Counted from the stretch's first letter, positions 1 to 5,274 are shown. The stretch is 7,957 bases of DNA from an uncultured Prevotella sp. (GCA_934281565.1 CAKQXI010000111.1:1-7957), one strand, 5' to 3'. The notes: a model not told the origin generated them from the sequence alone. Translations and numbers: made by a program.

Positions 1-14
1 CTACAAACTCAGGC

Positions 15-1370
15 TTAATCGATAATATAACGTTCATCTATTTCTCCTAATTCCAATAGTTTATCAAATTGAGCATTGGTGAGTTTGAAAAAGCCCCAAT
101 ATTTTGGATTCAAGCCTACTTGCTCTTTCATCACTTTATTGATTACTTTCTTGTTGAAGGCTATGTTGTACATCATTTTGATGACGATGAAATTGTTCTT
201 GTACTTATACCATCTTCTCAATTCATATTCCTTGAACACAGAATATCGATTGGTGTATTTTACAAAGGCATCTTCATTCTCAAAGTCTTCGGATGCCTTT
301 ACCTCACATACTGTACAAACGGAGGTGCAAACACTGCGGTAATACGCTTTTCCCTTGTCATCAGTAATTCGGTAAATAACAAGTTTATCACCTGGTTTCA
401 ATTTTCTTGCGCCTTGCATCCAGCAGATGTATATCTTATAGATGCTATTGGTCTCAGAAACATCCTGTATGAGGTCATATCTCTGCTCATTCGTCAGAAT
501 TGAATCAGGGAAGAGCTGCGTATGATATTCAGGGACTATGGAAAGCACATATTTGTCAGTTCCTGCTTTCTTGACAAAAGGATAGTCGAGCTTGAAGTCA
601 TTGACATGGGATGTCATATCCTTCACTAAAACATATTCCACATTGCCCCCATCATGCGGTTTGTCTGCAACGTGAGAGAAGCCAAACTTCTCAAACATAC
701 GAATCAAACCTTGCAACTCATTAGTAGGAAACATGGTGACATAAATCTCTTCAACATCCTCCGCTATCGCCATATCCATGATTTTCTTCATGAAGCGTTC
801 ACCACGTGTAGTATGACGATTGTCATTGTCTACCTTGAATGTACCAACCTTCAAACGTTTCTTTGCAGGAAGGACAGGCACAATATCCGAAAGTTCTTCT
901 TCCTCTATCTTTAAATAAAGGAAGTCTTTCAACTCGTCATCGATATAATAGCAATAGGCGGTTGCTCCTGCAGTAGCCTTCTTATTATACCAATCATCAA
1001 ACTCAGGATAGCTTTCTCTCGAAGAATCAAAGAATAGGTCTTTGAGATCGATATCCGAAAAACGCTTTACTTGCAAATCCGTAGACCTACTATTTAGATT
1101 GCTATTTATCTTCGTGGTCTCGTTCTTGGTTGATTCATCCTGCATTTTTTGCTCGGCATGACTGGCATTTGGAGCAATAAGGTTGGTTCCACCATGAATA
1201 TTGAAGTTGACATGAGGGTCTTGACACTCCTTGATCTGGTCTATGAGATCATGATATTCCTTAGGCATCATCTTGCGAAGCAGACACTGCATGCGTGATA
1301 TGTCGGCATAGTGATTTTCGTTCATAAACTCCTGTGCTTTGCATATCATATAATAATATATCTCTTTCAT
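15..1370 (-). CDS. Three-part protein: N-terminal G/N motif, GNAT-like acetyltransferase core, PUA/ASCH-like C-terminus
   Basis: 451 aa, ATG start, TAA stop. Residues 1-50 are a short helical-looking region. Residues 54-74 hold the motif VNFNIHGGTNLIAPNA..AEQ, shared with the neighbouring 148-aa protein, followed by a polar linker (75-105). Residues 110-250 read as a GNAT fold: a 'HTTRGERFMKKI' segment (186-197) stands where GNAT proteins carry the acetyl-CoA loop (R-x-x-G-x-G/A, imperfect here), and 'IRMFEKFGF' (223-231) matches the usual late strand-helix 'YEKxGF'. Residues 270-400 resemble a PUA/ASCH/EVE-type domain ('KLKPGDKLVIYRI', 323-335), a fold that usually binds RNA or modified bases. 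Acetyl-CoA transfer to an unknown substrate, perhaps RNA or a translation component, is inference. It lies about 100 bp downstream of the 148-aa gene, same strand, behind a tandem-repeat array that may hold its promoter or operator. A toxin-like role is possible but unproven. Confidence 0.75.
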   Translation of the reverse strand: MKEIYYYMICKAQEFMNENHYADISRMQCLLRKMMPKEYHDLIDQIKECQDPHVNFNIHGGTNLIAPNASHAEQKMQDESTKNETTKINSNLNSRSTDLQVKRFSDIDLKDLFFDSSRESYPEFDDWYNKKATAGATAYCYYIDDELKDFLYLKIEEEELSDIVPVLPAKKRLKVGTFKVDNDNRHTTRGERFMKKIMDMAIAEDVEEIYVTMFPTNELQGLIRMFEKFGFSHVADKPHDGGNVEYVLVKDMTSHVNDFKLDYPFVKKAGTDKYVLSIVPEYHTQLFPDSILTNEQRYDLIQDVSETNSIYKIYICWMQGARKLKPGDKLVIYRITDDKGKAYYRSVCTSVCTVCEVKASEDFENEDAFVKYTNRYSVFKEYELRRWYKYKNNFIVIKMMYNIAFNKKVINKVMKEQVGLNPKYWGFFKLTNAQFDKLLELGEIDERYIID

Positions 1371-1396
1371 TTTGTCTTATATAGGCTACTTGCCTA

Positions 1397-1462
1397 AATA
1401 ACATAATATACTTGGCAAAGTAATATAATATACTTGCGCAAGTAATATAATATACTTTTTGA
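1397..1462. repeat. Three tandem 22-bp repeats with a 14-bp palindrome, upstream of the GNAT-like gene
   Basis: Units start at 1397, 1419 and 1441. The core 'agtaatataatatactt' is exact in units 2 and 3 (1419-1435, 1441-1457) and 15/17 in unit 1 (1397-1413). The junction of units 2 and 3 forms the perfect palindrome 'tacttgcgcaagta' (1431-1444). A partial '..tacttgcctaa' at 1387-1397 may be the decayed edge of another unit. The array ends about 27 bp before the ATG at 1370, so it sits where promoter and operator are expected. A weak -7-like box (TTACTTTG on the minus strand, 1416-1423) lies inside it. An autoregulatory operator is inference. Confidence 0.75.
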
Positions 1463-1470
1463 GGGCTGAT

Positions 1471-1917
1471 TTAGTGGTTTGAGTGCCGAATGGCTTTCTT
1501 TCTTGCATCCCAGGCACTATTGATATAGGTGCGGAGGTTGTCTATGCCCTTGCCGTTCCTCACTTTTGTCAGGAATGGGAGGAGGAGTTTGATGAAATCT
1601 GCCTTTACGATGAGAACCTCATCTATCGCCTCCTCGTTCTGGCACATCGTGGCTACAACCTCTCCCACTTCCTTTGCCGACTTGCAGGTGGTAAGGAGAG
1701 AAATGTAACTTCGAAGGGATTCCACCTTATTAATATATATAGCGAGATGCTGTTCATCTTCGGTCAAGGCATCCGCTGGGGTGCCTTCGGGATGGAGCAT
1801 CTTGTCTGCGAATTGGTCGCCATAGAAGTTTTGGACGGCTTCTGTGGCATTGGGGAGGATTTGGTTATTGCCTCCGTATATGTTGAAAGTCACGTTAGAC
1901 TTGCTATTTTCTTCCAT
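1471..1917 (-). CDS. Hypothetical 148-aa protein with N-terminal GGNNQILPNAT motif
   Basis: 148 aa, ATG start. Residues 9-34 carry 'VTFNIYGGNNQILPNATEA' followed by 'VQNFYGD', a G/N-rich beta-prone motif. The rest (about 50-148) looks all-helical and soluble: 'LAIYINKVESLRSYISLL', then 'KSAKEVGEVVATM', then 'FIKLLLPFLTKVRNG' and a basic end. I do not recognise a named family. I have the impression that similar short proteins with this N-terminal motif recur in Bacteroidales genomes, but could not check. It is divergent from the HU-like gene and is followed on the same strand by the GNAT-like gene, whose product contains the same motif. A self-associating or partner-binding adaptor is an inference from the shared motif. 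Four 11-bp repeats lie 10-53 bp upstream of the start. No clear TAnnTTTG box was found for it. Confidence 0.7.
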   Translation of the reverse strand: MEENSKSNVTFNIYGGNNQILPNATEAVQNFYGDQFADKMLHPEGTPADALTEDEQHLAIYINKVESLRSYISLLTTCKSAKEVGEVVATMCQNEEAIDEVLIVKADFIKLLLPFLTKVRNGKGIDNLRTYINSAWDARKKAIRHSNH

Positions 1918-1926
1918 TTCTCGTAG

Positions 1927-1970
1927 GGGTATTTAACGATTGTTCAACGAATATTCAACGGTTATTCAAC
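1927..1970. repeat. Four tandem 11-bp repeats (iteron-like) upstream of the 148-aa gene
   Basis: Units 1927-1937 (gggtatttaac), 1938-1948 (gattgttcaac), 1949-1959 (gaatattcaac) and 1960-1970 (ggttattcaac). The constant part is 'ttcaac' (ttTaac in the first), on the minus strand GTTGAAta. The 11-bp period is about one helical turn, so a bound protein would meet every unit on the same DNA face. The array lies between the start of the minus-strand 148-aa gene (1917) and the promoter of the plus-strand HU-like gene (1984-2015), so it could control either or both. It could also be a replication-type iteron fossil. Confidence 0.75.
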
Positions 1971-1983
1971 GCCATTCCATAGA

Positions 1984-2015
1984 GTTGATTTCGCCTCTCA
2001 AATGTTGTACTTTTG
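1984..2015 (+). promoter_or_regulatory. Bacteroidales-type promoter for the HU-like gene
   Basis: The -7 box TACTTTTG (2008-2015) fits TAnnTTTG exactly. A -33 element GTTG (1984-1987) lies 20 bp before it, the expected spacing for the Bacteroides primary sigma factor. Transcription would start near 2022 and give a leader of about 120 nt before the ATG at 2142. The leader is purine-rich and includes the inverted pair 'aatgaa'/'ttcatt'. Confidence 0.65.
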
Positions 2016-2141
2016 CATCTGTCAAACGAAGAACGACGAATGAAGAGTGAAGAATTCATTACCTTAAGGCATTCGACATTCTGAGTTTCGAGTGAGACAT
2101 AGATAACATTAGTATTAACATTTTAAAAGAAAGGTTCAATT

Positions 2142-2696
2142 ATGATTGAGTATTCGGTATTTTTGATGACCAACTATCTCAAGCCCAAGGACGGTCCCAA
2201 GGCTTATGCCAAGAACCAAGTTCATGAGATTTGGGATCTTGACAAGTTTTCCAAGCACATCGCTTCCCACAACTCTGGCTACAGCCGTGGTTTGGTAAAG
2301 GCTATCTTGTCAGACATGTGCGACTGCTTGGTAGAACAACTGCTCAATGGCAACAAGATTAAGTTGGGTTCCCTTGGTGTATTCAGCGTCTCGCTGAGTT
2401 GCGAGGGAGCGGAGTCGATTGAGAAGTTTACCGAGGACAACATCAAGGCGGTGAACATCAACTTCAACCCTGGCGTGGACTTGGAGAACTTGATTAACCA
2501 AGCCGAGTTTAAACTTGTGGCAAGCCGCATTGCCCAGGCTGCTACCCTCAAGGCGGAAAAGACCGGTAAGAGTACCGTGGACTTGGAGGCTGCCAAGAAC
2601 AAGGCCAATTCCTCTAAGGATGAGGGTGACGGCGACGACAAGCCATCTGGCGATGGTGGTGGTGGCTCCAATAGCGGCAACGATGCCAGCTTGTGA
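2142..2696 (+). CDS. HU-like DNA-binding protein (HU-related family of Bacteroidota)
   Basis: 184 aa, ATG start preceded by 'aaaagaaagg', a weak purine-rich ribosome site. Residues 1-125 match the HU-related histone-like family of Bacteroidota (TIGR01201-like). The opening 'SVFLMTNYLKPKDGPKAYAK' leads to a helical dimerisation part ('SRGLVKAILSDMCDCLVEQL', 48-67), then the beta-arm turn 'GNKIKLGSLGVFSVSL' (70-85), then 'INFNPGVDLENLI' (105-118). A lysine/alanine helix and a low-complexity Gly/Asp/Ser tail (160-184) follow and are probably disordered. Expected role: dimeric, sequence-tolerant DNA bending or nucleoid binding. It is the first gene of a plus-strand set with the smalltalk peptide and the amidase, a combination that recurs in Bacteroidales. 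The long acidic tail is longer than the core family requires. Confidence 0.88.
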   Translation: MIEYSVFLMTNYLKPKDGPKAYAKNQVHEIWDLDKFSKHIASHNSGYSRGLVKAILSDMCDCLVEQLLNGNKIKLGSLGVFSVSLSCEGAESIEKFTEDNIKAVNINFNPGVDLENLINQAEFKLVASRIAQAATLKAEKTGKSTVDLEAAKNKANSSKDEGDGDDKPSGDGGGGSNSGNDASL

Positions 2697-2708
2697 CTCT
2701 AAACCGCA

Positions 2709-2739
2709 GGCTGTGTCCAGCTTAGGGCTGGATGCAGCC
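2709..2739 (+). promoter_or_regulatory. Stable hairpin between the HU-like gene and the smalltalk gene
   Basis: Arms GGCTG-tg-TCCAGC (2709-2721) and GCTGGA-tg-CAGCC (2727-2739) pair over 5+6 bp with one 2x2 internal mismatch, around the loop TTAGG (2722-2726). It begins 12 bp after the HU-like stop. There is no U-tract directly after it, so it is more likely an mRNA processing, stability or partial attenuation element than a classical terminator. Confidence 0.65.
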
Positions 2740-2782
2740 AACTTTACCATCTGATGTTTAATCTTTAAATTCACTTACTATT

Positions 2783-2923
2783 ATGATTAATTTCAATGAA
2801 AATCAAAATTCGGGGACCAAGAAGATTTCTTGGATTCAAATTGCAAATGCTGTCGTTCAAGCTATCATCGCTGCACTGACGGCGTTAGGAGTTAGTTCTT
2901 GTGCATCGGCGATGCAATGTTGA
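2783..2923 (+). CDS. Smalltalk-type small membrane/lipoprotein-like peptide, 46 aa
   Basis: 46 aa, ATG to TGA. A polar start (1-12) and two lysines ('KKIS', 13-16) are followed by a hydrophobic stretch 'WIQIANAVVQAIIAALTALG' (17-36) ending in VSSC (37-40), a plausible lipobox with Cys40, then six residues. This lysine-tryptophan-hydrophobic-GV(T/S)SC pattern, and its place between a HU-like gene and an amidase, match the 'smalltalk' protein family of Bacteroidetes. The family is usually around 30 aa, so this one has a slightly longer N-terminus. Function is unknown. Membrane insertion next to a peptidoglycan amidase suggests, as inference, a holin-like or export-helping part. The start codon lies 44 bp past the hairpin. 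Its TGA is inside the first unit of the following heptamer repeat. Confidence 0.8.
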   Translation: MINFNENQNSGTKKISWIQIANAVVQAIIAALTALGVSSCASAMQC

Positions 2924-2965
2924 ATGTTAAATGTTAAGTGTTAAATGTTAAGTGTTAAATGTTAA
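2917..2965 (+). repeat. Seven tandem heptamers (RTGTTAA) between smalltalk and amidase
   Basis: Units at 2917 (atgttga), 2924, 2931, 2938, 2945, 2952 and 2959, each ATGTTAA or GTGTTAA (A and G alternate from the third full unit on). The array starts within the last codons and stop of the smalltalk gene and ends 9 bp before the amidase ATG. Because the unit is 7 bp, a gain or loss of units changes spacing, not the amidase frame. Slipped-strand length variation affecting translation initiation is possible but inferred. Confidence 0.85.
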
Positions 2966-2974
2966 GTTTCTGCT

Positions 2975-3424
2975 ATGAGAAAACTTCAAATGATGTCGGA
3001 AGATGAGGTGAGATACCTCGTTCTTCACTGCTCGGCTACGAGATGTGACCGAGATTATACGGAGGAGATGTTGCTCCGTGACCACTTGGCTCGCCACTTC
3101 CGTGGCATTGGCTATCACTTCTATATCCGCAAGGATGGAAAGAAGACGCAACACAGGATGTTGCTGGAAGTGGGTGCTCATTGTATTCCATATAATAGGT
3201 GCAGCATTGGCATCTGCTATGAGGGAGGACTGGATGAGAATGGCAAGCCTGCCAATACGCTCACCAAGGAGCAAAAGGAGCGAATCACAGATTTGCTCGT
3301 CAACCTACACAAGCTCTTCCCCAAAGCGAAGATTGTGGGTCATCGCGATTTGCCTGGCACTACGCCTAAGGATTGTCCTTGCCTCAATGCTCATGATATC
3401 TTTGGATGGATTGAGAAAACTTAA
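2975..3424 (+). CDS. N-acetylmuramoyl-L-alanine amidase, T7-lysozyme/PGRP type (Amidase_2)
   Basis: 149 aa, ATG start 9 bp after the heptamer array. It should cut the bond between MurNAc and L-Ala of peptidoglycan with a zinc ion. Zinc ligands by comparison with T7 lysozyme: His18 ('VLHCSAT'), His123 ('GHRDLPG') and Cys134 ('PKDCPC'). Tyr47 ('GIGYHFYI') and Lys132 match the catalytic Tyr and Lys. 'GAHC' (67-70) and 'SIGICYEGG' (77-85) are further family hallmarks. The length is that of the single-domain family, with no signal peptide or cell-wall-binding domain. Export would need help, possibly from the smalltalk peptide just upstream (inference). Such amidases sit behind HU-like and smalltalk genes in many Bacteroidales and may be of phage or mobile-element origin. 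The start could be M6 or M7, but M1 keeps the usual N-terminus. Confidence 0.92.
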   Translation: MRKLQMMSEDEVRYLVLHCSATRCDRDYTEEMLLRDHLARHFRGIGYHFYIRKDGKKTQHRMLLEVGAHCIPYNRCSIGICYEGGLDENGKPANTLTKEQKERITDLLVNLHKLFPKAKIVGHRDLPGTTPKDCPCLNAHDIFGWIEKT

Positions 3425-3537
3425 TCTCTACTGAAAATGTCTCGTGTATAAAACCTTTTCCTTTAAGACAGGAGTCATAGCGGTTAGCAATAATCGCATG
3501 GCTCTGTGCCTTGGATAAAACCATACAAGGAAATAAT

Positions 3538-4188
3538 TTATTCTATTACCTTCAAAAATCCCCTATCAATCTCAATAGTAGCACCATTGATATACTTGAT
3601 TTCATTACCAACAATGGCTTTCTTTCCAGAAATGCGCTGTACGTATGCCTCTACACCAGCTAATTTACCTTCAGTGATTCTCACTTTCTGCCCTTTTTTC
3701 AATGGACCAGAATAAGCTACAACAGGAATGTCGGGGTTCTCAACAAACTGGCGATAATTTTCAAGTACACAGTCAGAGATTTGATAAATCTCACGCTGAC
3801 CAGGCATCGTGAGCATTTTATAGACATCTGAACGAAAACGGATTTCATTAAGGTTCCCCTTACCAACATGACAAAAGATAAACGTGGAGAGGAATATCTT
3901 CTTTTTCGTTCTTCTCTTATTGGTCCGTTTATCTACATAATGTATTTTTTGCATAGGAACCCACGATTCAAACCAAATATTCTTATAGTTTAAATCGGTT
4001 TTGATTTCATCAGCAATTTTCTTCTCACAGTTGCATCTTACAACAGCAACAAACCAGCCTGCATCGCTTGGCTGTTTAAGATTTTTCTGTGGTGCAGAAA
4101 CTTCCTTTTGCTGATTTTTTGATACGGCTTCGCCGTCGTCCCCTGCATTAGAGGGCGGAACTCGATTAACTATTTTTGTCACATCCAC
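3538..4188 (-). CDS. upxY: UpxY-like transcription antiterminator (NusG paralogue)
   Basis: 216 aa, GTG start at 4188 (an in-frame TAA lies four codons upstream; 'aaggtgg' overlaps the start; no ATG occurs before residue 79). Residues 1-43 are a polar extension. Residues 45-137 form the NusG N-terminal domain: 'GWFVAVVRCNCEKKIADEI' (44-62), 'ESWVPMQ' (74-80), 'KKKIFLSTFIFCHV' (95-108) and 'MLTMPGQ' (125-131). Residues 158-185 form the KOW segment 'GPLKKGQKVRITEGKLAGVEAYV'. UpxY proteins bind elongating RNA polymerase and let it read through the long leader of one polysaccharide operon. In Bacteroides such genes normally open a capsule operon. Here the gene faces the amidase head-on, and no upxZ, glycan or flippase gene follows. 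It is therefore an orphan copy that may act in trans or be left from a lost locus. A partial, decayed second copy lies at 7480-7592. Confidence 0.9.
   Translation of the reverse strand: MDVTKIVNRVPPSNAGDDGEAVSKNQQKEVSAPQKNLKQPSDAGWFVAVVRCNCEKKIADEIKTDLNYKNIWFESWVPMQKIHYVDKRTNKRRTKKKIFLSTFIFCHVGKGNLNEIRFRSDVYKMLTMPGQREIYQISDCVLENYRQFVENPDIPVVAYSGPLKKGQKVRITEGKLAGVEAYVQRISGKKAIVGNEIKYINGATIEIDRGFLKVIE
3664..3776 (-). repeat. Intact-gene copy of a 113-bp direct repeat (upxY codons 139-175)
   Basis: This stretch recurs at 7480-7592 with a constant offset of 3816 bp, in the same orientation, with 109 of 113 bases identical by eye. Similarity stops sharply at both ends. It encodes the end of the NusG N-terminal domain linker and the start of KOW. 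Confidence 0.93.
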
Positions 4189-4230
4189 CTTAAACTGATA
4201 TTAGTCCGATTTCGATGTTGTCATTCCGAA

Positions 4231-4245
4231 TCTCTTGCCAAGAGA
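4231..4245 (-). promoter_or_regulatory. Small hairpin in the upxY leader
   Basis: The transcript would read TCTCTT-GGC-AAGAGA, a perfect 6-bp stem within a leader of about 65 nt. The neighbouring string 'GTGTCTCTT' occurs again on the minus strand at 4419-4427. UpxY factors are known to act on leader sequences of their operons. Whether this element serves that purpose is inference. Confidence 0.4.
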
Positions 4246-4259
4246 CACAGAACTCGTTG

Positions 4260-4293
4260 CAAAAATACAAAAAAAATATTGAAAATAAACAAA
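4260..4293 (-). promoter_or_regulatory. Probable upxY promoter
   Basis: On the minus strand, TATTTTTG (4260-4267) matches the -7 consensus TAnnTTTG. TTTG (4290-4293) lies 22 bp upstream, slightly longer than the usual 19-21. The spacer is a T-rich run. Transcription would start near 4253 and reach the GTG start at 4188. No inverted-repeat pair typical of invertible capsule promoters was found around it. Confidence 0.6.
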
Positions 4294-4397
4294 TTACGTG
4301 TGCTAAATTTTACCTTTCAGTGTAACTATTTTCGAAAAACACTTAGCAATGTCTTTTTATAAATTTTATAAGTCCTTGATTATTCGATGATTTACAA

Positions 4398-4434
4398 GCA
4401 TTTTGCATCTCCGACTAAGAGACACTGAAAATGC
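4398..4434 (-). terminator. Possible terminator or processing hairpin after the SprT-like gene
   Basis: Starting 10 bp past the stop codon, GCATTTT and AAAATGC (4434-4428 and 4404-4398) form a 7-bp outer stem, with TCTC/GAGA as an inner 4-bp stem. It is not followed by a U-tract, so efficient termination is doubtful. Readthrough would run into upxY. Confidence 0.35.
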
Positions 4435-4443
4435 TAAACATCA

Positions 4444-5112
4444 TCAATCGATCTCTTTCTTTGTCATTACGTTCAGCAACTTATCGAAGTCTGCCTTGGA
4501 GATACGTCTTCCTCGCAGACTTCTGACTTGCGGATATTCCTCAAAATAAGGCTCTTGGGTAGTGTACCATTGGTGAGAGGCTACTTCATGAAGACGAGAA
4601 AGCTGGGCTTCTATACGATGGGCAAAGCTGGGATTGACACGAGACAAATAACGCTTGCCATCAGTCATCGCAATAGCAAGCATCAGGTAAGTCTGTGGAC
4701 CTTTGGTCTCTTTCTTTTGCCTTACCTGCTCACTCACTTTCCACCCTTTGGTGGTGGTCATGACACGGATGTCCCAGCCATACTTGCTATTCAGTTTATC
4801 CATCAGTCCCCGAAAGACGATACCATGCGAAGATGTGTCTTTCAACCCCGTATAGCCAATGATATAATGTATCATTTCATGGAGCAAGACATTCTGCGCC
4901 TGTCGCTCCGTCATGTCATAATAGGTTGTCAAGGAGATCTTGAAATCATAGAGCTTGGTGCGCCCCCAACGAGTGGCACGCTTAAAGGACATCTGTCCCA
5001 ATCGAGTGCGGGCACGAGTAAGTCCCAGCTCTGGCATAGGCAACTTGCCCCCGAAATACTCGTTGTTAAACCTCTCGAACCATACCTCCATCCATTCTCT
5101 CGTTACTATCAT
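4444..5112 (-). CDS. SprT-like zinc metalloprotease
   Basis: 222 aa from the ATG at 5112. A longer reading from TTG at 5142 is rejected because that TTG is part of the promoter's -7 box. The opening 'MIVTREWMEVWFERFNNEYFGGKLP' is typical of SprT domains, followed by 'LGLTRARTRLGQMSF' and 'ISLTTYYDMTERQAQNVLLHEMIHYII'. HEMIH (78-82) supplies two zinc ligands and the catalytic Glu79. His96 in 'SSHGIVF' is the third ligand. The C-terminal part (about 125-222) is basic, with no clear zinc-ribbon cysteines. The family includes the DNA-protein crosslink protease Spartan/SPRTN. Bacterial SprT-like proteins are mostly uncharacterised, so a repair role is inference. It is transcribed from its own promoter between the TIR gene and upxY. 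Confidence 0.88.
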   Translation of the reverse strand: MIVTREWMEVWFERFNNEYFGGKLPMPELGLTRARTRLGQMSFKRATRWGRTKLYDFKISLTTYYDMTERQAQNVLLHEMIHYIIGYTGLKDTSSHGIVFRGLMDKLNSKYGWDIRVMTTTKGWKVSEQVRQKKETKGPQTYLMLAIAMTDGKRYLSRVNPSFAHRIEAQLSRLHEVASHQWYTTQEPYFEEYPQVRSLRGRRISKADFDKLLNVMTKKEID

Positions 5113-5139
5113 CGTCTTGCTGTTATGAAAAACTGGGTG

Positions 5140-5147
5140 CAAAGATA
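5140..5147 (-). promoter_or_regulatory. -7 promoter box for the SprT-like gene
   Basis: TATCTTTG on the minus strand fits TAnnTTTG exactly, 27 bp before the ATG at 5112, giving a leader of roughly 20 nt. The -33 region is weak (GTTTA about 17 bp upstream). The box decides the start codon, because the in-frame TTG at 5142 lies inside it. Confidence 0.6.
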
Positions 5148-5240
5148 CAACAATAATTCATAATAAACGAGAGAATGATAAAAATAAAGTTCTATAAACT
5201 TTGTCATATTTTATCTCCTCATTTGTTTAGCGACAAGCTC

Positions 5241-5259
5241 TATAGTTTGCAAAACTATA
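5241..5259. terminator. Hairpin downstream of the TIR gene
   Basis: TATAGTTT / GCA / AAACTATA is a perfect 8-bp stem with a 3-nt loop, 15 bp beyond the TIR stop. A second small inverted pair, AAAGTT-ctata-AACTTT, is at 5186-5202. Neither has a U-tract in the minus direction, so termination at the end of the 7.3-5.3 kb transcription unit is only suggested. Confidence 0.35.
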
Positions 5260-5274
5260 TCTAAAGTCTGTATT

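Noticed and set aside
69..503. Plus-strand open frame of 144 codons
   Set aside because: Antisense to the GNAT-like gene, whose frame has clear domain signatures; no promoter or family features.
1483..1926. Plus-strand open frame of 147 codons
   Set aside because: Mirror of the 148-aa minus-strand gene; the minus frame carries the motif shared with its neighbour, while the plus frame gives cysteine- and tryptophan-rich nonsense.
2279..2774. Two minus-strand frames opposite the HU-like gene
   Set aside because: Shadows of a recognisable HU-like coding sequence with Gly/Ser-rich low-complexity codons.
2917..2965. CRISPR-like array
   Set aside because: Units are 7 bp with no spacers; a simple tandem satellite.
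3045..3434. Overlapping plus-strand frame inside the amidase
   Set aside because: The amidase frame has all zinc ligands; the other frame is an out-of-phase shadow.
3425..3537. Terminator between amidase and upxY
   Set aside because: Only a 5-bp inverted pair (ccttg..caagg, 3511-3532) and a repeated 'ataaaacc'; no convincing stem with U-tract on either strand.
4189..4443. Possible invertible promoter segment upstream of upxY
   Set aside because: Only short partial repeats (aagagacac, tgctaa/ttagca) were found, no matched pair of longer inverted repeats as in invertible capsule promoters.
5112..5142. Longer SprT-like start at TTG 5142
   Set aside because: The TTG lies within the TATCTTTG promoter box, so it would not be in the mRNA.
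4528..5163. 211-codon plus-strand frame opposite the SprT-like gene
   Set aside because: The minus frame holds HEMIH and other SprT features; the plus frame has none.
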